Positions 37,401-52,400 of a stretch of DNA of 64,000 bases are shown piece after piece. The position numbers and the translations under genes were made by a program. The notes below the pieces were generated by a model. It did not search any database, had not been told where the DNA came from, and worked only from the letters and a program-made list of their open reading frames with translations. Origin of the DNA: Stichopus chloronotus (taxonomy: Eukaryota; Echinodermata; Holothuroidea; Aspidochirotida; Stichopodidae); the NCBI GenBank assembly GCA_021234535.1, contig CM037836.1:29700769-29764768 (forward strand), written 5' to 3'. The number at the start of each line of letters is the position of its first letter. Position 1 is the first letter of the stretch.

Positions 37401-40400
37401 TGTGGCACTAAAGGGGGTCACTGAGAAAGTTGAGGATAATATATCAATGGTTACAGATGAGAAAGAGTTTCGTTTTTTGCCATAAATACCACCATGTACT
37501 GACCTTGTTTGTTTTGTTCCAAAAATCAATATATGACACCAAAGTAGTACTTTATGCAGACTGCAGTGCTTTGCTTAAACATGTCAGAACTACAGTATGC
37601 AACGCAAGTGTCAGCTACTAAATACAGCAGTTTACACCTTTTTGTACTGCATTGCTTAATTATGTATTATCCCTCTCCAATAAAATTGTGCTTAACATTG
37701 TTTCATGCAGAGAGGCAATTACTGTACAGTACTCAGTCACAAACAGGCTTTATTACTTGTAATGTGCAGACAGTATGATACCTTTTAGAAATTTATTTTA
37801 CAGCGGTATGAATGTTTGATTGTTAAATTTCAGATAGAAGTGGAATATTTTCCGTAGTCCCAACTACCAGTATGATCGCAAAGTAAGTTTGTGCAGGCTT
37901 CAGGGATCTGTTAAAATTACCGCAGGGGGTACCATTGGAACCACAAGTGTTGTTTGGAGGGGTATCAAGAGACTCAATGTGGGTCCATGGGTGTAGCTAA
38001 AATTTTGTTTGAGGGCTAGCACATGAATGAATAAGCCTCAACCAGAAGTCATGGTACTAGAGTGTCAATAGTGATACGGTCAAGTAGTTACTGTAGCAGA
38101 GTGCCACCATTGATTGGTGCAAAGCATACCAGAATACTTCCTAGCTGGCTGGAAATCATCCTTTGGGAAAAAATTTGAGGGTCATGAAGGAAGCTCCAGG
38201 AAACAGTGAATTCTTGGATGGGAATGTCTTCTCCTCACTAAAGACTGAAATACTTGCTTGAATTAGATGAATTGTGAGAGTTGAATCATTTACTAGAGGG
38301 GAAGGCACTGGAAGGACCCAAGCTTGCATTTTTCTTTACCTTCTCTTTCTTTGTCTTCATATTTTTTATTCTTCTCTTTGCCTACCTTAATCATCCCTTT
38401 GTTCCACCACGAGGAGGGGGGGGGGGAGGTGGAATGCTTGAACGCTGTACACCTCTGGCCAGGACCACAGTAGGTCCCCTGTTGGGGTCCCAGCCCAAGT
38501 GAAATGGTCTATTTGAGAGGACTCAGTTTACATACTGCTAATCTAAATGTCTCTCCAGTTTTCATCAAACTGGGAATCCTGCATTTCAATGGTCTACTAA
38601 TTTTTTGTAAGATATATCAAAGTAATAAAGTAGTATCATGCCAATAATTCATATGGAAAATGTCTGTGACATTTCTTATTCAAGAAACCTCTAAATGTTG
38701 GGATGGGGGATGTTTGATATTGTTGTGTCCTGCCAAGAAAGATATTTCAGGGGACAGGTCCCCTTGTCCCCCATGATTTCGGCCCATGAGTGTGTACCTG
38801 CAGGTATCGATAGCACTGTACTGTAACCTTTGCATGTCTGCCAGTGTTAATGTAGTCTTGCTACAGTACGAACCCAGTAATGTAACATCACATGCACCGT
38901 GCTTCTTTTGTACAGAGTTGACTGTGCCTTCAGCTATTCCTCGCCGATTTCTACTTCACACTAGAGTCTTGTGCATTTGTTCCAAACTATCTTAACTTTT
39001 GGTATATTTTATGGCTGATTTGTTTAAAAAAAGTGAAGAAGCCAATCAGATTTGATCATTTAGTTCACACCTTAAAAGTTCATATTTAACCATGATTCCT
39101 AGGGGGAGAACAACCTATCAGGGTGAACAGTGAACAAGGGATTTCCTATGATTGTGTGAGACCTATGTACACAAGGGACTGTGTTAAATGAATAAAAATC
39201 AAGTGTTTTGCACATGGTTACGCCCCACTTTTGACAAATGTCCAAGACGTTTGTATTGAACAGATATGGTAACTCTGTTTGGTACGGAGCTCACGTGTAA
39301 ACAGCTGACAAACAGGGTGCTGTTAGAATAGCAGCATGAGGTGGGTATGTTAAAAGCATTGAGTGTGGAATTACAAAAGAGAGCAAAAATTACAAAAGTC
39401 TTGTAAACTCTAAAACAGACCATCTACAGTATACCCTCTGTTTGCTTATGATGTGTTCTACAGTAAGAAAGGAATGCTTCAAAGTGTCTCTCCCTGTGGG
39501 ACTTTCTACCTTGAGCACTGCAAAATTATTCATGCTGCCAAATGGAACATCAGTAAATAGAAGATGAATGTATGGCAGTGACTAATCACATCAGTTGGTA
39601 GGATAGGGGATGGCTGAAGTGAGAGTTGAAAACAGCAGTGTGTCAGTTTTATCTTGGATTTACAGTAGCATGTTGACCATTGATTTGGATGAACTGACCC
39701 TTGGGCATTGGTGAACTTCCATTATGGTGGTGAGTTTTTGGTCATGCAGTTTTATGTGAAAGTCCACTAATATTTCCCTTTCTCTTCACTTACATGCCCC
39801 CACACAACTGTTGCACACTACTCTACATTGTACAGTAGTTGAGGTGACTGATGGAATTTGGACATTTCCCTAGATGCTACGCTATTGTCAGAGAGAAAAA
39901 TAATAGTAAATTACAGTCTGAGGGAGAATCTTGTTCACTAAGATAATATTTCTAGGAGTAAATCAAAGTGTAATTAATTGCCATGATATGATGATGGCTG
40001 AATTCAATCACAATGTGTTTGATAGTGTGTCTTCAAAATGGTTCTGGTAGTCGTAACAAAGGTGCTCTCTGAATTTAGTGTTCAATGATCTGTTCAAAGT
40101 ATTTCTAACATCTAAAACATTGCGCAGCACAAACTGAACGGGAGAATTGCTGTTGTGGAGCGGTAGAACAATGGTCAACGGTACCTTTTATATCTGTAGA
40201 AGTTTACTTTTTCTGCTTTTCTTGTGATTTATGATTGCTAGGGTGTTGACAACATTACCATGGACCATGCTCTCAAAAGTTATTGAATTTGCAAATGCTA
40301 ATACCACAAGCAAAGTGTGTAAAAATAAGTGCAGTATGTACCATTGACTCCTGTTGAACCACGTTATGTGCTTGAATACCTGTGTAGTCAAATGGACATC

Positions 40401-43400
40401 CTTGAAGCAGGCATATGTCACAAGCTTGAATTACTGTACATGTACCAATAAGCAAGCCTCTGAAAAAAAAAAAAAGCTGAGAGATGTATTTCAAAGTTCC
40501 TTACATACTGTAACTGTCTCCATACAACTACTGCACCTCTTACTTCATCTACTTACTGAATATTGTAAGACCTGGTAAATCTTAGACACTGTATAGTATA
40601 AAACCCCATTTTCACTTAGTGTCCGCTGCTCATTCCATCCAATAATCTATGTACGGTACTGTATGACCCTTGAGTATTCCGGTGGGGGGGGGGGGGGGAA
40701 GGAGGGATACACTGCATGCAGTAATAGTTAGAAGTCAGGAAAGACTAAATTCTGTTTTGAAATATTCTTGTAAAGTAACCCTCCGAATAAATTTCTCATA
40801 GTATGCTGCAATGATTGTTCTATGTTGGGATATACTGTATGTACTTTGTACAAACTTTTGCAGCAAAGTACTGTAGCCTTTGCTTTAGTAAACAAGCTCA
40901 GTGTTGAAAATGGACACTGTGTCAAGCCATTTTTGTCCTTAAATTACAACACTTTTTGAAAGCCTTATTGCTTTGTGATGTGTGAATTGGGGGAAACGAC
41001 CACTATTATCTAAAAATTGAATTGAACTTAAAAGCATGCACCTTTTGTATTGTATGTTTTTGGCGTCATTGTTTGTCACATATTCGCTTTGTGTATCTTC
41101 TGTGATGCCTGCAAAAACCACTGACAGTTTAACAGTACCAATCAATCAGGTGCTTGCTGTGTAGGCTAATTTATCATAGCTGCAAACTGTAACGTGTACA
41201 ATCGCCCAGTGATTAATTGATTTTAACATTTTATCATGTATTGCAATATGTTCACAGTATTAAATGAACAGTTCACACGTCTAAAGTTCCTACATGGTAC
41301 TACTTCTGACAAGGCATAGCTCCCGTCTCTGTACAGACCAGTGTCGATATGTGGTAAACTAGAAAGTTCATCGCTGTTGGCAACAGTTGGCTCTCAGATG
41401 ATAGGTAATCATGACTAAGTTGAAAGGTACCAGTGGCACAATTCAAATGTAACAACAACAAGAAAGCAACTGATTGCAGTTCATACAAGTTTTTTTAATT
41501 TTTCACAATGAAGTACTGTAATGAAAAGGCTGGTACTGTGAGTCGCTGTTATTTGTAGTATATTTCATGAAATGATGAGCAAGACTCGGTCTGCACTATT
41601 GAATATTACTTACACTACTGTGCAATGGTTCTGTAGTTTCAGTAGTTATCTACGTACATGTGAAAGTTAAGCCTGTGGTGTCACAACTTTTCAGGATCTA
41701 CTGAAAATTGAAAATTTGTCAGAAAATTATGGTTGGATCTGATCTTGAGGGTGAGATGTGTCAGAAACACAGACCTAGAGGTCTTCTTGATCTGGTAACA
41801 TGCTAGAAGCTCACAGTTTGCAATCATTGTCTCCTTAGTACAAGTATCAGATATATGGTTGTATTTTACAGTACTTAACAGATACTATGTATAAAGGTGA
41901 AAACCTACAACCTTGGACAAAATACCTCGGGACATCGGGCTGCTCTCCCTTTCAGTGTTGGCTGCAGGATTACTGTTCGAAGTGTACATTCACTCCTATA
42001 GCACAACATTGGAAATGGGCACTGGGTTTCATGTTATTCTCTCTAACTAAAATTAAGTGTTGTAATTGCAATGTACAGTACCTCAGAGTGTCCCAACAAT
42101 TTCGTCCAAGATTGTAACTGTGAAGATTCACTTGCATCTGTTGATTTCTGCAAGTTAAAATATGAAAACATTCTAATAAGCTTTCTTTTTAATGTCTCCA
42201 CAAGAGTAACAAGTGCAATAGCTCAAAAGCACCAGTTGTGTTTGGTCTGCACTTTACCACATTCAGTTTACATAGCAGTGCAATTCACAGGCATGATCTC
42301 AACTTCAAAGAAATTTAAATTTCTCACTGACCCATGAGTTGCAGGCAACTCCCTTGATGATTACATGTGTGAATCCTGATCTTATTACATGTGAATGTAG
42401 TCTGAGTTGTGAATGCCTGATTTATTAAATGTGAATCCTTTCTGATTAAACATTAATCCCAGTCTGATGACACACTCCTGTATAACTTGTCTCATTAACT
42501 GTGAATCCCTGACTATATGATCCCATATGATGGCATGCATGTGAAGGTATTTCTTGTCCGATGCTGGGTCCTGAATCATTTGTGATTTAAACTAACAAAA
42601 GCAAAAAGTCTTAGCGAAGATAGTGGAAAAGAAATGAAAAGTAATCATTTGTACCTTAGAACTTGAAACAACTTGTCAAGACTGCTGCACATTAAATGTT
42701 GTACATTAAATGTTGTCTTATTTTTCATTGGATTAGTTGCTGATGTAATCTGACCAATACTACACTATAGGGTTAATTAATATGCTTTGTGACACTTAAG
42801 ACACAGCACTACTTTAAGTAATACATGCTGTATCATGCTGGAGTGTTTAAGCTCTGTGACCAAAACCTCCCTGTAATACCTGTCAGTTTTTTCTCACACA
42901 ATGGGGCAGACAAATAGCTCAAAAGATATAATTTGATTGCATCATGACCACCAAAGTATTGTAGAGCTTTAGCAAGTGTCCCTGTGACAGACACTGTGGA
43001 GTAAAGTGGGCAAACAGGACACTGTCGGGCCTAAGTCCTATGTTTGGGAGACCAAATCTGGTAGTGAAGTAGAATGGAGGAGTTGCATTTGTGGGAAATT
43101 TCTCACACAACCGACAGCTCTCGGTTGTGATTTGTGTGCAGTTAGGAAGTCTATGTTGTTCTAAGGAGTATGATTTCCTAGGTATACTTAAGTTTATTTA
43201 GATTTAATTCTGCAGGGAATTTTTTTTGCCCCACCTGTGGGTGGGGGTATATCTCCTGCCCCTCATGGAACCGCCAGTGAAACAGATTGTGTGTTGTACA
43301 GTATATTGTACTTGAATCATGATATTTTGTAATCACTGAGGGTCTCTCTCTCTCTCCTCTGGAATTTGTTTTTGCTTGCTTCAGTTTTAGTAGGTTTTCC

Positions 43401-46400
43401 CTCATACCATGAACTGTAGGTTGCAGTCCCATTTGCCAGTAGCCATCGTCATCTGTGGTTTGTTTACAGCTGATTTTGTGTCTCAGTTGTTTCTATTCAT
43501 GTCTCAGCAGTATTTAAAGGGTTTTTCAATCAGTGTAGTACTCGCGAATTTTGTACCAACTAATATGGTGATGCTTTTATTTCCTTGTCTTTATTCTGGT
43601 GGTTTTCCAGTTTGGCTGAGGCTTGTTGTCCATTTTTTGCATGAATTAAAAATGGACATTTATAGTGCAATGTGATGCGCTCTCTGATATACTATTTTTT
43701 CAAATGCGTGGCTTATAAATTTATGTTTAAACTGTTAGCCTGCATTCTGTGAATATTTTAGATGGTTCCCAGATAAGTTCTCTCAGATCACCACCGTGGA
43801 TGCTGTCCATTCAATATAGTTCATTTTTCTGCACTGTGTAATTCCAGCATTACTTACTTCATTATGTCCATGTATGTGCCCAGCCTACAGATCGGGTGTA
43901 AATTAAGAGGCAGGATTAATGAGTACGTATTCGTCCATTGAATTCTGTTCTGTCTTCCGCTTGAGGTCTCTTGAACGAAAGTTCATCTGAGTCAATAACA
44001 TCTGCCCCATCAACGAGTAAAGCAAACCACCGGATAGTTCATATTGAACCGCATCTCTCCACGGATAGCCGTGTTATAAGAGTGAATTCTCTCTCACATC
44101 CATGCCATGCCAGTGGTTGCTGGTCGAGTGCTACAACATTGATTACCTGCTGTATGTTGTGTCAAGCCCTCAGATTGAGTCATTGAAGGGCAGGTGGCTT
44201 TCTCTACAACCCATCATCTTACTGTGTTTGTGGGAATTATTATCAACTTAGGACTTTTGAAGGATTAGTAACAAGCAAATTACTACTTGATTGAACAGTG
44301 TACTGTATGTTGCAGGGGTTGATTTGGTATTTCACATGAGCTGTTTTCCATTTATTGTAATAAATGTGTATGGTCAACTAAAAGTAAATCCCAAACTCTT
44401 TTATTTTCAACATTTTCATAGTGGTTATACAGTACAGCAGCTTCCATGTATTTCAATGCCATCGAAGATGACTATACTATTGAAAGGCATACAATGCATG
44501 CCAGAAGTGTATCGGATGATCTGAGTGTCCTCTTAACAGTATTGATGATATATTAAAATTACTTGATAAATTGATACTTTTACTGTGTACTATACACCTA
44601 GCTGATATGATATTCAAAGAAGCACTACCTATCTCGAAGTGAAAAATAATACATGTAGAAAAATGTTATTTGTGATAGTGAAGGAATTGTTGGCCAAATC
44701 TTTCCGTTTCTGATATATATTTGACATGTACTTTGTTGGTCATGTGTTTTTTATGCTGACAGTAAAAATATGCATATGTAGACAGGGTACTATCAGATAT
44801 TTAATGAGTCATGCAATGTGTGGTCAAAATTTTATCACTTAGTTCCAGCCTGTCCAATAGTGTTGCAGTCTTGTTAATTTTGAAAGCCCATTTTTGCAGT
44901 CTGCATGCAAGTTATGATTCAATATTGTAATACCACACAATGCTTCTTATTTTCTTAGCTATGTTACAAGTGCTCTACATATCTTTCTGTAATAATCATT
45001 TACAGTATTTTCCTGTGGCAATTCAAAACCTACAGATACCAAAGTAATGCCTTTCAAATTTCTCAAACATTAGAAGAAAAAAAAAAAAACACAAAGAAAT
45101 GTACTTAGTAGATTTACAGTGTACACAGGCCTACTAAAGTAAGATTAAACTGTAGGTGCCTGGAACTGAATGGTCAGTGACTTTATTGTGCTTTTTCTCT
45201 ATTCTTTCAAACAAGAAACTGTAGTATACATTGTTACTACAGACAGTTAAAGCCTAGATGGTAATTGTTACTGGTTCTAGAATAATAACAGCTCAATGCA
45301 TTAAACTTTGCTGTTTGGCATTCTCATGATGACCGTGCTCCATCAAGTGTAGCAGTACACATCGTAGACATATACTTACCACTGCTACTCACACCACTCA
45401 TACTTTTATCTCCCCATGGCTGTTGATGATTGGTGGTTCATTAATACTTTGTAAGACTTCTCAACTCCTATTGGCCCATTATAGTCAGCTGACCATGTCC
45501 ATATCTATTGGAAAATGCACGGTTAGGTTTACAGGAAAAACACTGTTGGATGAGCACAATAAAAATGTAGATTGACAGTGTTTTGTCGTTTGCTGTCTAA
45601 CAAGAAACAATAGTGGTACTTTGTCTATCATGCACAAACATTGTTGACATGTTGTGAATAATGTTTACCTTTTCTTGGGGTTTGTTTTTAATGAAGCTGG
45701 TGTCATTTACAGACCTAAATTTTCTTTCGTTTTCTTTTTTTTTTCATAAAATCTTTGTATTAATGAACACAGTTAATCAATGCTGTACCTGTACATTGAC
45801 TGAGGAGTTTTTACTCTTGGGGGTTAATGCTATTGCTTGATGCGCTCAGACTGCACCCTTATGCATCCCTTGCATTACCCACAGAGTATGCATTTTCTTG
45901 AATGCACTGTCCAACCGTAAGTAACCTTTCATTACAAAACTGAGACATGGTTTGTTGATGAACTTGTCTTGCATGATTATTCTCAATTTGCCTCTGATAG
46001 TGATATCAAAAGACAAGTCACTGGGTGAAGGTTCTTTTCTTCCAGTGGAAAGTTTTTCCACTTCCACCTAAAGTGCCTACCCCCACTTCCACTTGATGGT
46101 AAAGATGATGGTATATATTCAACCATGGTTTCTATGTTTTAGAGCTCCGTAGTGTGATCTGATCCTTCCCGTGTGCTCAAGTGTGAACGCAGCGTTGGAG
46201 TCTTTACAATGTACTCTAGTATATATGCACATATGCCTGTAATGTAGCTTGCACTTGTGTATATATCAAAATTTCCATTAATATTTCCAGAGGTTTCTAC
46301 AGATTTTAGCTGACTGACCTTCACTGAAGGTAAAATTCAAGCAACTATGATGAGCATAAAATAAAATTATGGAGAGAAAGATGTTACATGAAATGAGTGA

Positions 46401-49400
46401 CAAGTTTTCATCCACCTGACCTCCCTCTATTTTTGTTCACTGCTCATTATCCTACTACTCATTGAACTAGGTATCAGTGACATAATTTATCTCTTCATTG
46501 ATACACTTGTTGCTAGTCATTGAAAGTGAGAAGGTAATTTGTAAGATCTACAGTACTGCTATCTGCCACTTGGTGAATCATCCCTTGTCTTGCTCATCTC
46601 CAGTGATGTATACATATACACTTTACCTCGGCACTGATGGTTACAGTGATGAATCAGTCTGTGACAGTATTAAAATCACTTTAAAGGAGTAGCTGGATAT
46701 TAATATTTGACAGAATTATGCAATCATGTGAGAACAGACTAAAAAGTAGACCGTTTTGGATATATGCTGGTCTATTGAGAGCATTTCAAGCAATGAGACA
46801 ACATGAAGGCAAAAGTAGGGTATGAGCCTTCGAAAAATCCTTGCAGCTGCATGAACATTTGCGCATTTACATTATCTTCACAAAATGTAAAAAACACCGC
46901 AGATTTGTGGTATTGATGATACAACTTGCCCATTCTCAGTTAAGAAGCACTGGTGTACAATTTTGGAATTCTTTACCTCCAGATATAACAGAAACCCAAA
47001 ATGTGCAAACATTCAAAAAGAAGCTGAAATATTACTTATTGAACAACAACTCAAAATAACAGGTTACTTTTCCACCTTTAACGCTACCTTCTCCGTGTGT
47101 CATTTCCTATTCTTTCCTCCTTCCTTTAGTGTTTTTGTGTTTAGTCTTTAAGAAAGGGACCAGGCTCGAAAAGTTTCTACTTATTTCTGGTTCCTCTACA
47201 AACCATTACACTTGCACTACTTTCTCTAAATTATTATTTTGTTAAGCTATGAATACCTTGTCATTCCTTCTTTATGCTATTTTATCATGAATTTCTGTAC
47301 CAATTGGAATGTCATCTATGTACTTTATATTATGTTATATTATGTTACAATGGTTGAAGAAAATAAACTTCAAACTTCAGAAGTAACCAAGAGTTGCGGT
47401 TGAGCTGGCTGATGGTTGTGTGTATGTCAAATTGTGCACATGTGTGTGTATGTGTGTTTGCGATGCTTGCTTGTAAACATGGTATCTCTCAAGGAAACTT
47501 TTCCCTGAACTCATTTGGTGTGTGGATCCCACCACATTCAGGTCAAGAACCATGTTGGTTTTGGTGTAGATCAAATGTCATTTTACATCATCATGGGTTA
47601 AATTATGGAAACCGTGTAAACTCAGATATATCTCAGTTAGCAAAGCTTTTACTGATCTAATATTTGTTATTTATAGTAGGTGTATCACAATGAGTGCAAG
47701 AAGCCAGTAGTTGGTCTTAGACTTCAAGGTTAATAATATTAGGTGATTAGTCTCAATTACCAAAACAATGTGTACACAGTACCTCAAGAAGGGAATATTG
47801 GACTCTCATATTTGATATGCATGTGCAATGCACAAATTACAAGATTCTGATTCTGATATTGCTAGAGTGAATTGGTCAATTTTTTTAAAATGGAACTTTG
47901 AATAATGTCATAGTTGGTTTATATCAGTGTATTACAGTGAGTTCAAGTAGACTTTTGGTATAGCCATACCTGTGTACTTTATAGAGTGGAATTCTTTAGC
48001 ATGCATATATTTTTTGTTGAGTTGTGAAGAGGGTGACTAGAAGTATTTACATTGCTGTTCAAGTACCTGTCTCCAGTGCTTAAAAAAAAAAGGAGAAAAA
48101 AACAAAATCTCTAGAAGGTTACTTCAGTAACTAATGCTTGTGGGTGATTGTTTTGCAATGACCATGCCAGCTCATTTTGTGTTGGGTGAAGGAAGAGGCT
48201 ATGGTAAAGGGTAAAGGTTACCAGTGTCTCTAGGATGGATGTTGGATGTATAATATTTGAGTGGAGACAGGTAAGTTTGTCACTTATATTTAAACCAGGT
48301 GAGTTTTGTGATTTCTCAGTTTTAGTTGCGTAGTTGACAGTACTGTTCAAAGAACTGAATTGATTGGAAACATCGTCAGTGTGTAGTATTTACTTTGATT
48401 CTCATTAATACCTGTTTCTATGCTATTATTGCACTTTGCTTTAAAAAAAAGAAAAGAAAAAGAAAACGATATTTCACATTATTGCACACTGCTTGACAAT
48501 TATGTACTGTACCATTAGTTTGGATTTGTTTACTTTTTTCCTCACTTACCTGTTTCAACACAACAAATGTACTCCCATCTACCTTGCCAAGAGTACTGGT
48601 TACCTTTAACACCACCTTTGGTGCCGTCAGGTCTATACTGGACTAGCGCCTCCTTTCCATTCTGCCGTCCTATATGCTAGGAGTGTGGAAGTATCGTTTA
48701 TTTGCTGAAGTTCTGTGTAGTTTTGGGATGACTTAGTGTATTCATCTGCAGCCTAGGTACTCGTCTGACATTTATTATCCAGTTCCAAAATAACAACCTG
48801 ATTCCTTCAAAGAATGAAGGAACAGCACAACTGCTTTGTGGATGCAATGTATCAGGTTGCCAAATTGCACCTACTGTTACACAGCAAGTTATTTACAATT
48901 TACTATTGCCCGTTTGTATAGACCATAACATGCTATGAAATACAACAGGGTTGCTTGAACATGGAGAAAACAGGAAGCAAATAGTTCAAAATGAAATTTG
49001 CTTATTTTCCTGGTGGAGAATCAGTGGCCTTAGTAATGAGTATGGAAAGTGTAGGCTGATGTACATACTGTAGCTTGGCTATAGAGCTACCTCCACTCCA
49101 ACTATGATGTATGGTAATGTGGAAAGGCAATATTCACATCATAGTTGTTGGGAGTCAGTGATACATCCAGCAGTATGGTCAGGCACGGGACTGGTACGAG
49201 TCTAAATTACCTGATTCCAATCTTTAGGAATCAATAAAAATAGTAGTCTGACCAATACAAGCTATTTGTAGGTAACTGAAATTTGGCATTATTTGTTAAT
49301 TTTTAGCTCACCCAATGTGGATAGATGAATCATACTGTCTTCATTTATGATACTTGATTGGGTCTGTTATGTTGCTACTTCCTGAGCTAAGCACACACGC

Positions 49401-52400
49401 TAGCTATTAGGCAGTTCCTTAATATAGAGCATATCATGTTAATTGAATGATGAGTTCAGTACTGTCAGTGACGTTAACTCTCTTGATTGTTTGATTGATG
49501 TTGATTTTGCAAAAATGTACCATGATGGCAAAGTTCCCTGACAGCTAATTTAAGAATCTATTACATAGCCCCCCTTGCTGGTTGTGTGGACATTGTATAC
49601 AGAGGGGTTATTGTTCTTCACCAGTTGTTTCCCTGGTCTAGCTGGAATGGTTATCAGAGAATGTTAAGGAGTTGAGGTTTGGTCTTGGCTTGGTCAAGGC
49701 CCTGTACCAGTGGCATAACCAGACTTTTTATTTAAAGGGAAATAGGGCGTTTAGAATACACCAACATGACATATAAGAGAAATAGCTTTAGTCGTTGTTA
49801 AACCATTCACTCTCATCAATAAACATCTGCCAAAGCTTCATCTCCTCAAAACATTATGCATGTGATGAGTAACGGAAGATGCATCATTTGAATTTTGAAA
49901 AGTTTGGGTGAACAAATTTGTGATGAACAACAAATAACTGAGTTTCTATCTGTGAGAAACTTATTTCTTGAAAAGAAGACTACTGTCCTTCCTTATTTTG
50001 AATAATCTATCATTCTGCGTCCACAAACATTGGTTTTAAAAATATGGATGTTTCCTGCAAAACAAACACCCTATTTCCCTTTAACGGGGAGGGGGAGACA
50101 AGTGATTATGGCACTTTCTAAGTGTAGTGTAGCATACCACTAAAATTTTTGCCAAAAGTTCCTCTCATAGTGCAGGAATTGGCAGTTCCCAACCTCCCAG
50201 ACCTTGTGAATTGTGGCCAAATATTCTTCATTTTTGACAAGCCACATTTAGAAATTTACACTTCCAAAAGGTCAGTCTCTGCAAGGGGGGTGAGTGAAAG
50301 CCACAAAGAGAAATTGTTGATTAATTTTTGATAACATCAATAGTGCTAGTTTAGTTCAGTTTAAAGTAATGTATTCAGGCACTTACAGGGGGGTTCACTA
50401 AGTAGAGATGCAACATTCTTATTTGTCAACAAAAGCCTACATATTTTATCATACTAGATTCTTTTCTTTTCATTAATTTGTTTTTTACGGAATCAATATT
50501 AGACTCCACACGATTTAGCAGCATTTACTTAAAGGGACTCATTGAGTTGACATCAATACTGAAAGTTTGTGGTGGTTTTGAAGGATATAAACACATGACA
50601 ATACTTACAATTAGCATAAGTAGTCAAGTTTCACATCCAATAGTTATGAAAACTGTCAAAATTTTCAAATTTTTGACTGTTAGTTGCACTGGTTGTGTGC
50701 GTGTGAATGTAGTACTAGTATGAAAAGTGTCTGGTCATGAATTTTCATAAAACAAATTAAATCATTAATTACTTACTCATTAATGTTCCATTGTATGCGA
50801 AACATTGGGATCTTCTTAGTTTGACCATTTGTCACTTGTATGTGAAGGAAACTTGACGGGTGTAGATAAATTTAGTGAATTTCAGGAAACAACTCAATGA
50901 GCCTCTTTTAAAAAATGCATGGTGTGGTTTTCATCCAATATTTTTTTTACTCACCAATTTCATTGGGCGTAGTGGGAAGGGACAATTAGACATTTGACAG
51001 CCCCCTCTGGTTATGCCACTGCCCTGCATAAACTGGTGGCATGTACTAGAAGTCTACTTTCTGATCCCTATCCCTGTCCCCTGTGGGCAGTGTTATATAG
51101 CTAGGATTTATCCCTGAAACCAGGGAGTTGCTATTTGTCAAATAGCAACTCCCTGCTGAAACGGTCCAGCTGCGAAAGTTAATTGCTAGGTCAACAGTGT
51201 TTATGTGCTGGCCAGCCCAACATGAGTGTGTATACAGTATGAACGATGTTAGGACCATAGATGTGTTCCAAATTAATTTTCAACTGGACACTTCCTAACA
51301 TCAGAAGGGTTGAGCAACTGCAGCATCGCTGCTCAAGTTGAAGACATCCAAGCTGTGTGATAGATGATATCAGTACTGTCTTCATTTATGATTGACTTGA
51401 TTGGGTACAATGTTATGTTGCTACGTTCTCTGAGACATAAATGTCAACACACAGCTAAGCTACTGTAGGCCTAGTAGATCCTTAATATAGAGCAGTATCA
51501 TGGCAGTTGTTCTGATTTTTCATTGCAATGAATGAAGTTCAGTACCTGTCAGTGACGTTAACTCTCTTGAACTTGATTGATGTATGAAAATTGCAGAAAT
51601 GTTAATTCTTGATAAAGTCGTGATTGATATTCACATTGGATGTGGAGTTGTGTGTTCTTCACAGGCATCATGTCATCAAAAATGTCATAATAAATGTGGA
51701 GAGGTTGAATTGCTACCAGCGAATTGCATATTTGATGATGTGGAGGTCTGTAAATAGCATCTTTGTCTCCAGATATTGGATCATTGGATGTCTTGAAGGA
51801 CATCCCCCAGGTCTTAGATAGGATGAACTATAAGGCCTCCAATATTGATTTGTTGGTATCTCTTTCCCAGATTGCTGCTTCGTATGCCAACCAAGTATAC
51901 ATCTATGAGCCAGTCTATCAGCCTGGAAAGAAATCTCATTTGGTGAGTTAACTTCGGAGATAACAGTATAAACGGTATCAACCATCCAGCAATGGAATGT
52001 GAGAACTGAGATAGGTAGACATTCGCTCAGCTCAGGAGAAATGTTAAAATGTTATCACTAACGCATTCCTTCCCCTTTGGGGATATGAATTTTACCTCAC
52101 TCATTATAGAATGGAATTGGAAGAGTCCACAAGGAGGACCAAAAAGGTTGCATGACTTATTATTTGTTGTATTTCTCTTACAGTTTTCAATTTCTAATTT
52201 AAGTTTTGGAAGAATTTATAATGAAACAAAAGGTAAAAAGCCATGCACTGTACGATGAAGCCTGGGAATAATGTATCCTGAATTGAAAACTGAGACACTG
52301 TTGTTTGTGGGTTGAATATGTATATCTAAATTTATTTGAATTGTTATTCTCACACAGTTCTTGCGCTTGACCATCACTGCAATTACTGTGGCATAGTGTG

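Noticed and set aside
43409..43675. Hydrophobic 88-codon frame, possible small membrane protein
   Set aside because: No homology recognised, weak codon character, and it lies deep in a large intron.
51121..51155. MicroRNA precursor
   Set aside because: A stem of 16 bp with a 3-base loop is too short for Dicer processing.
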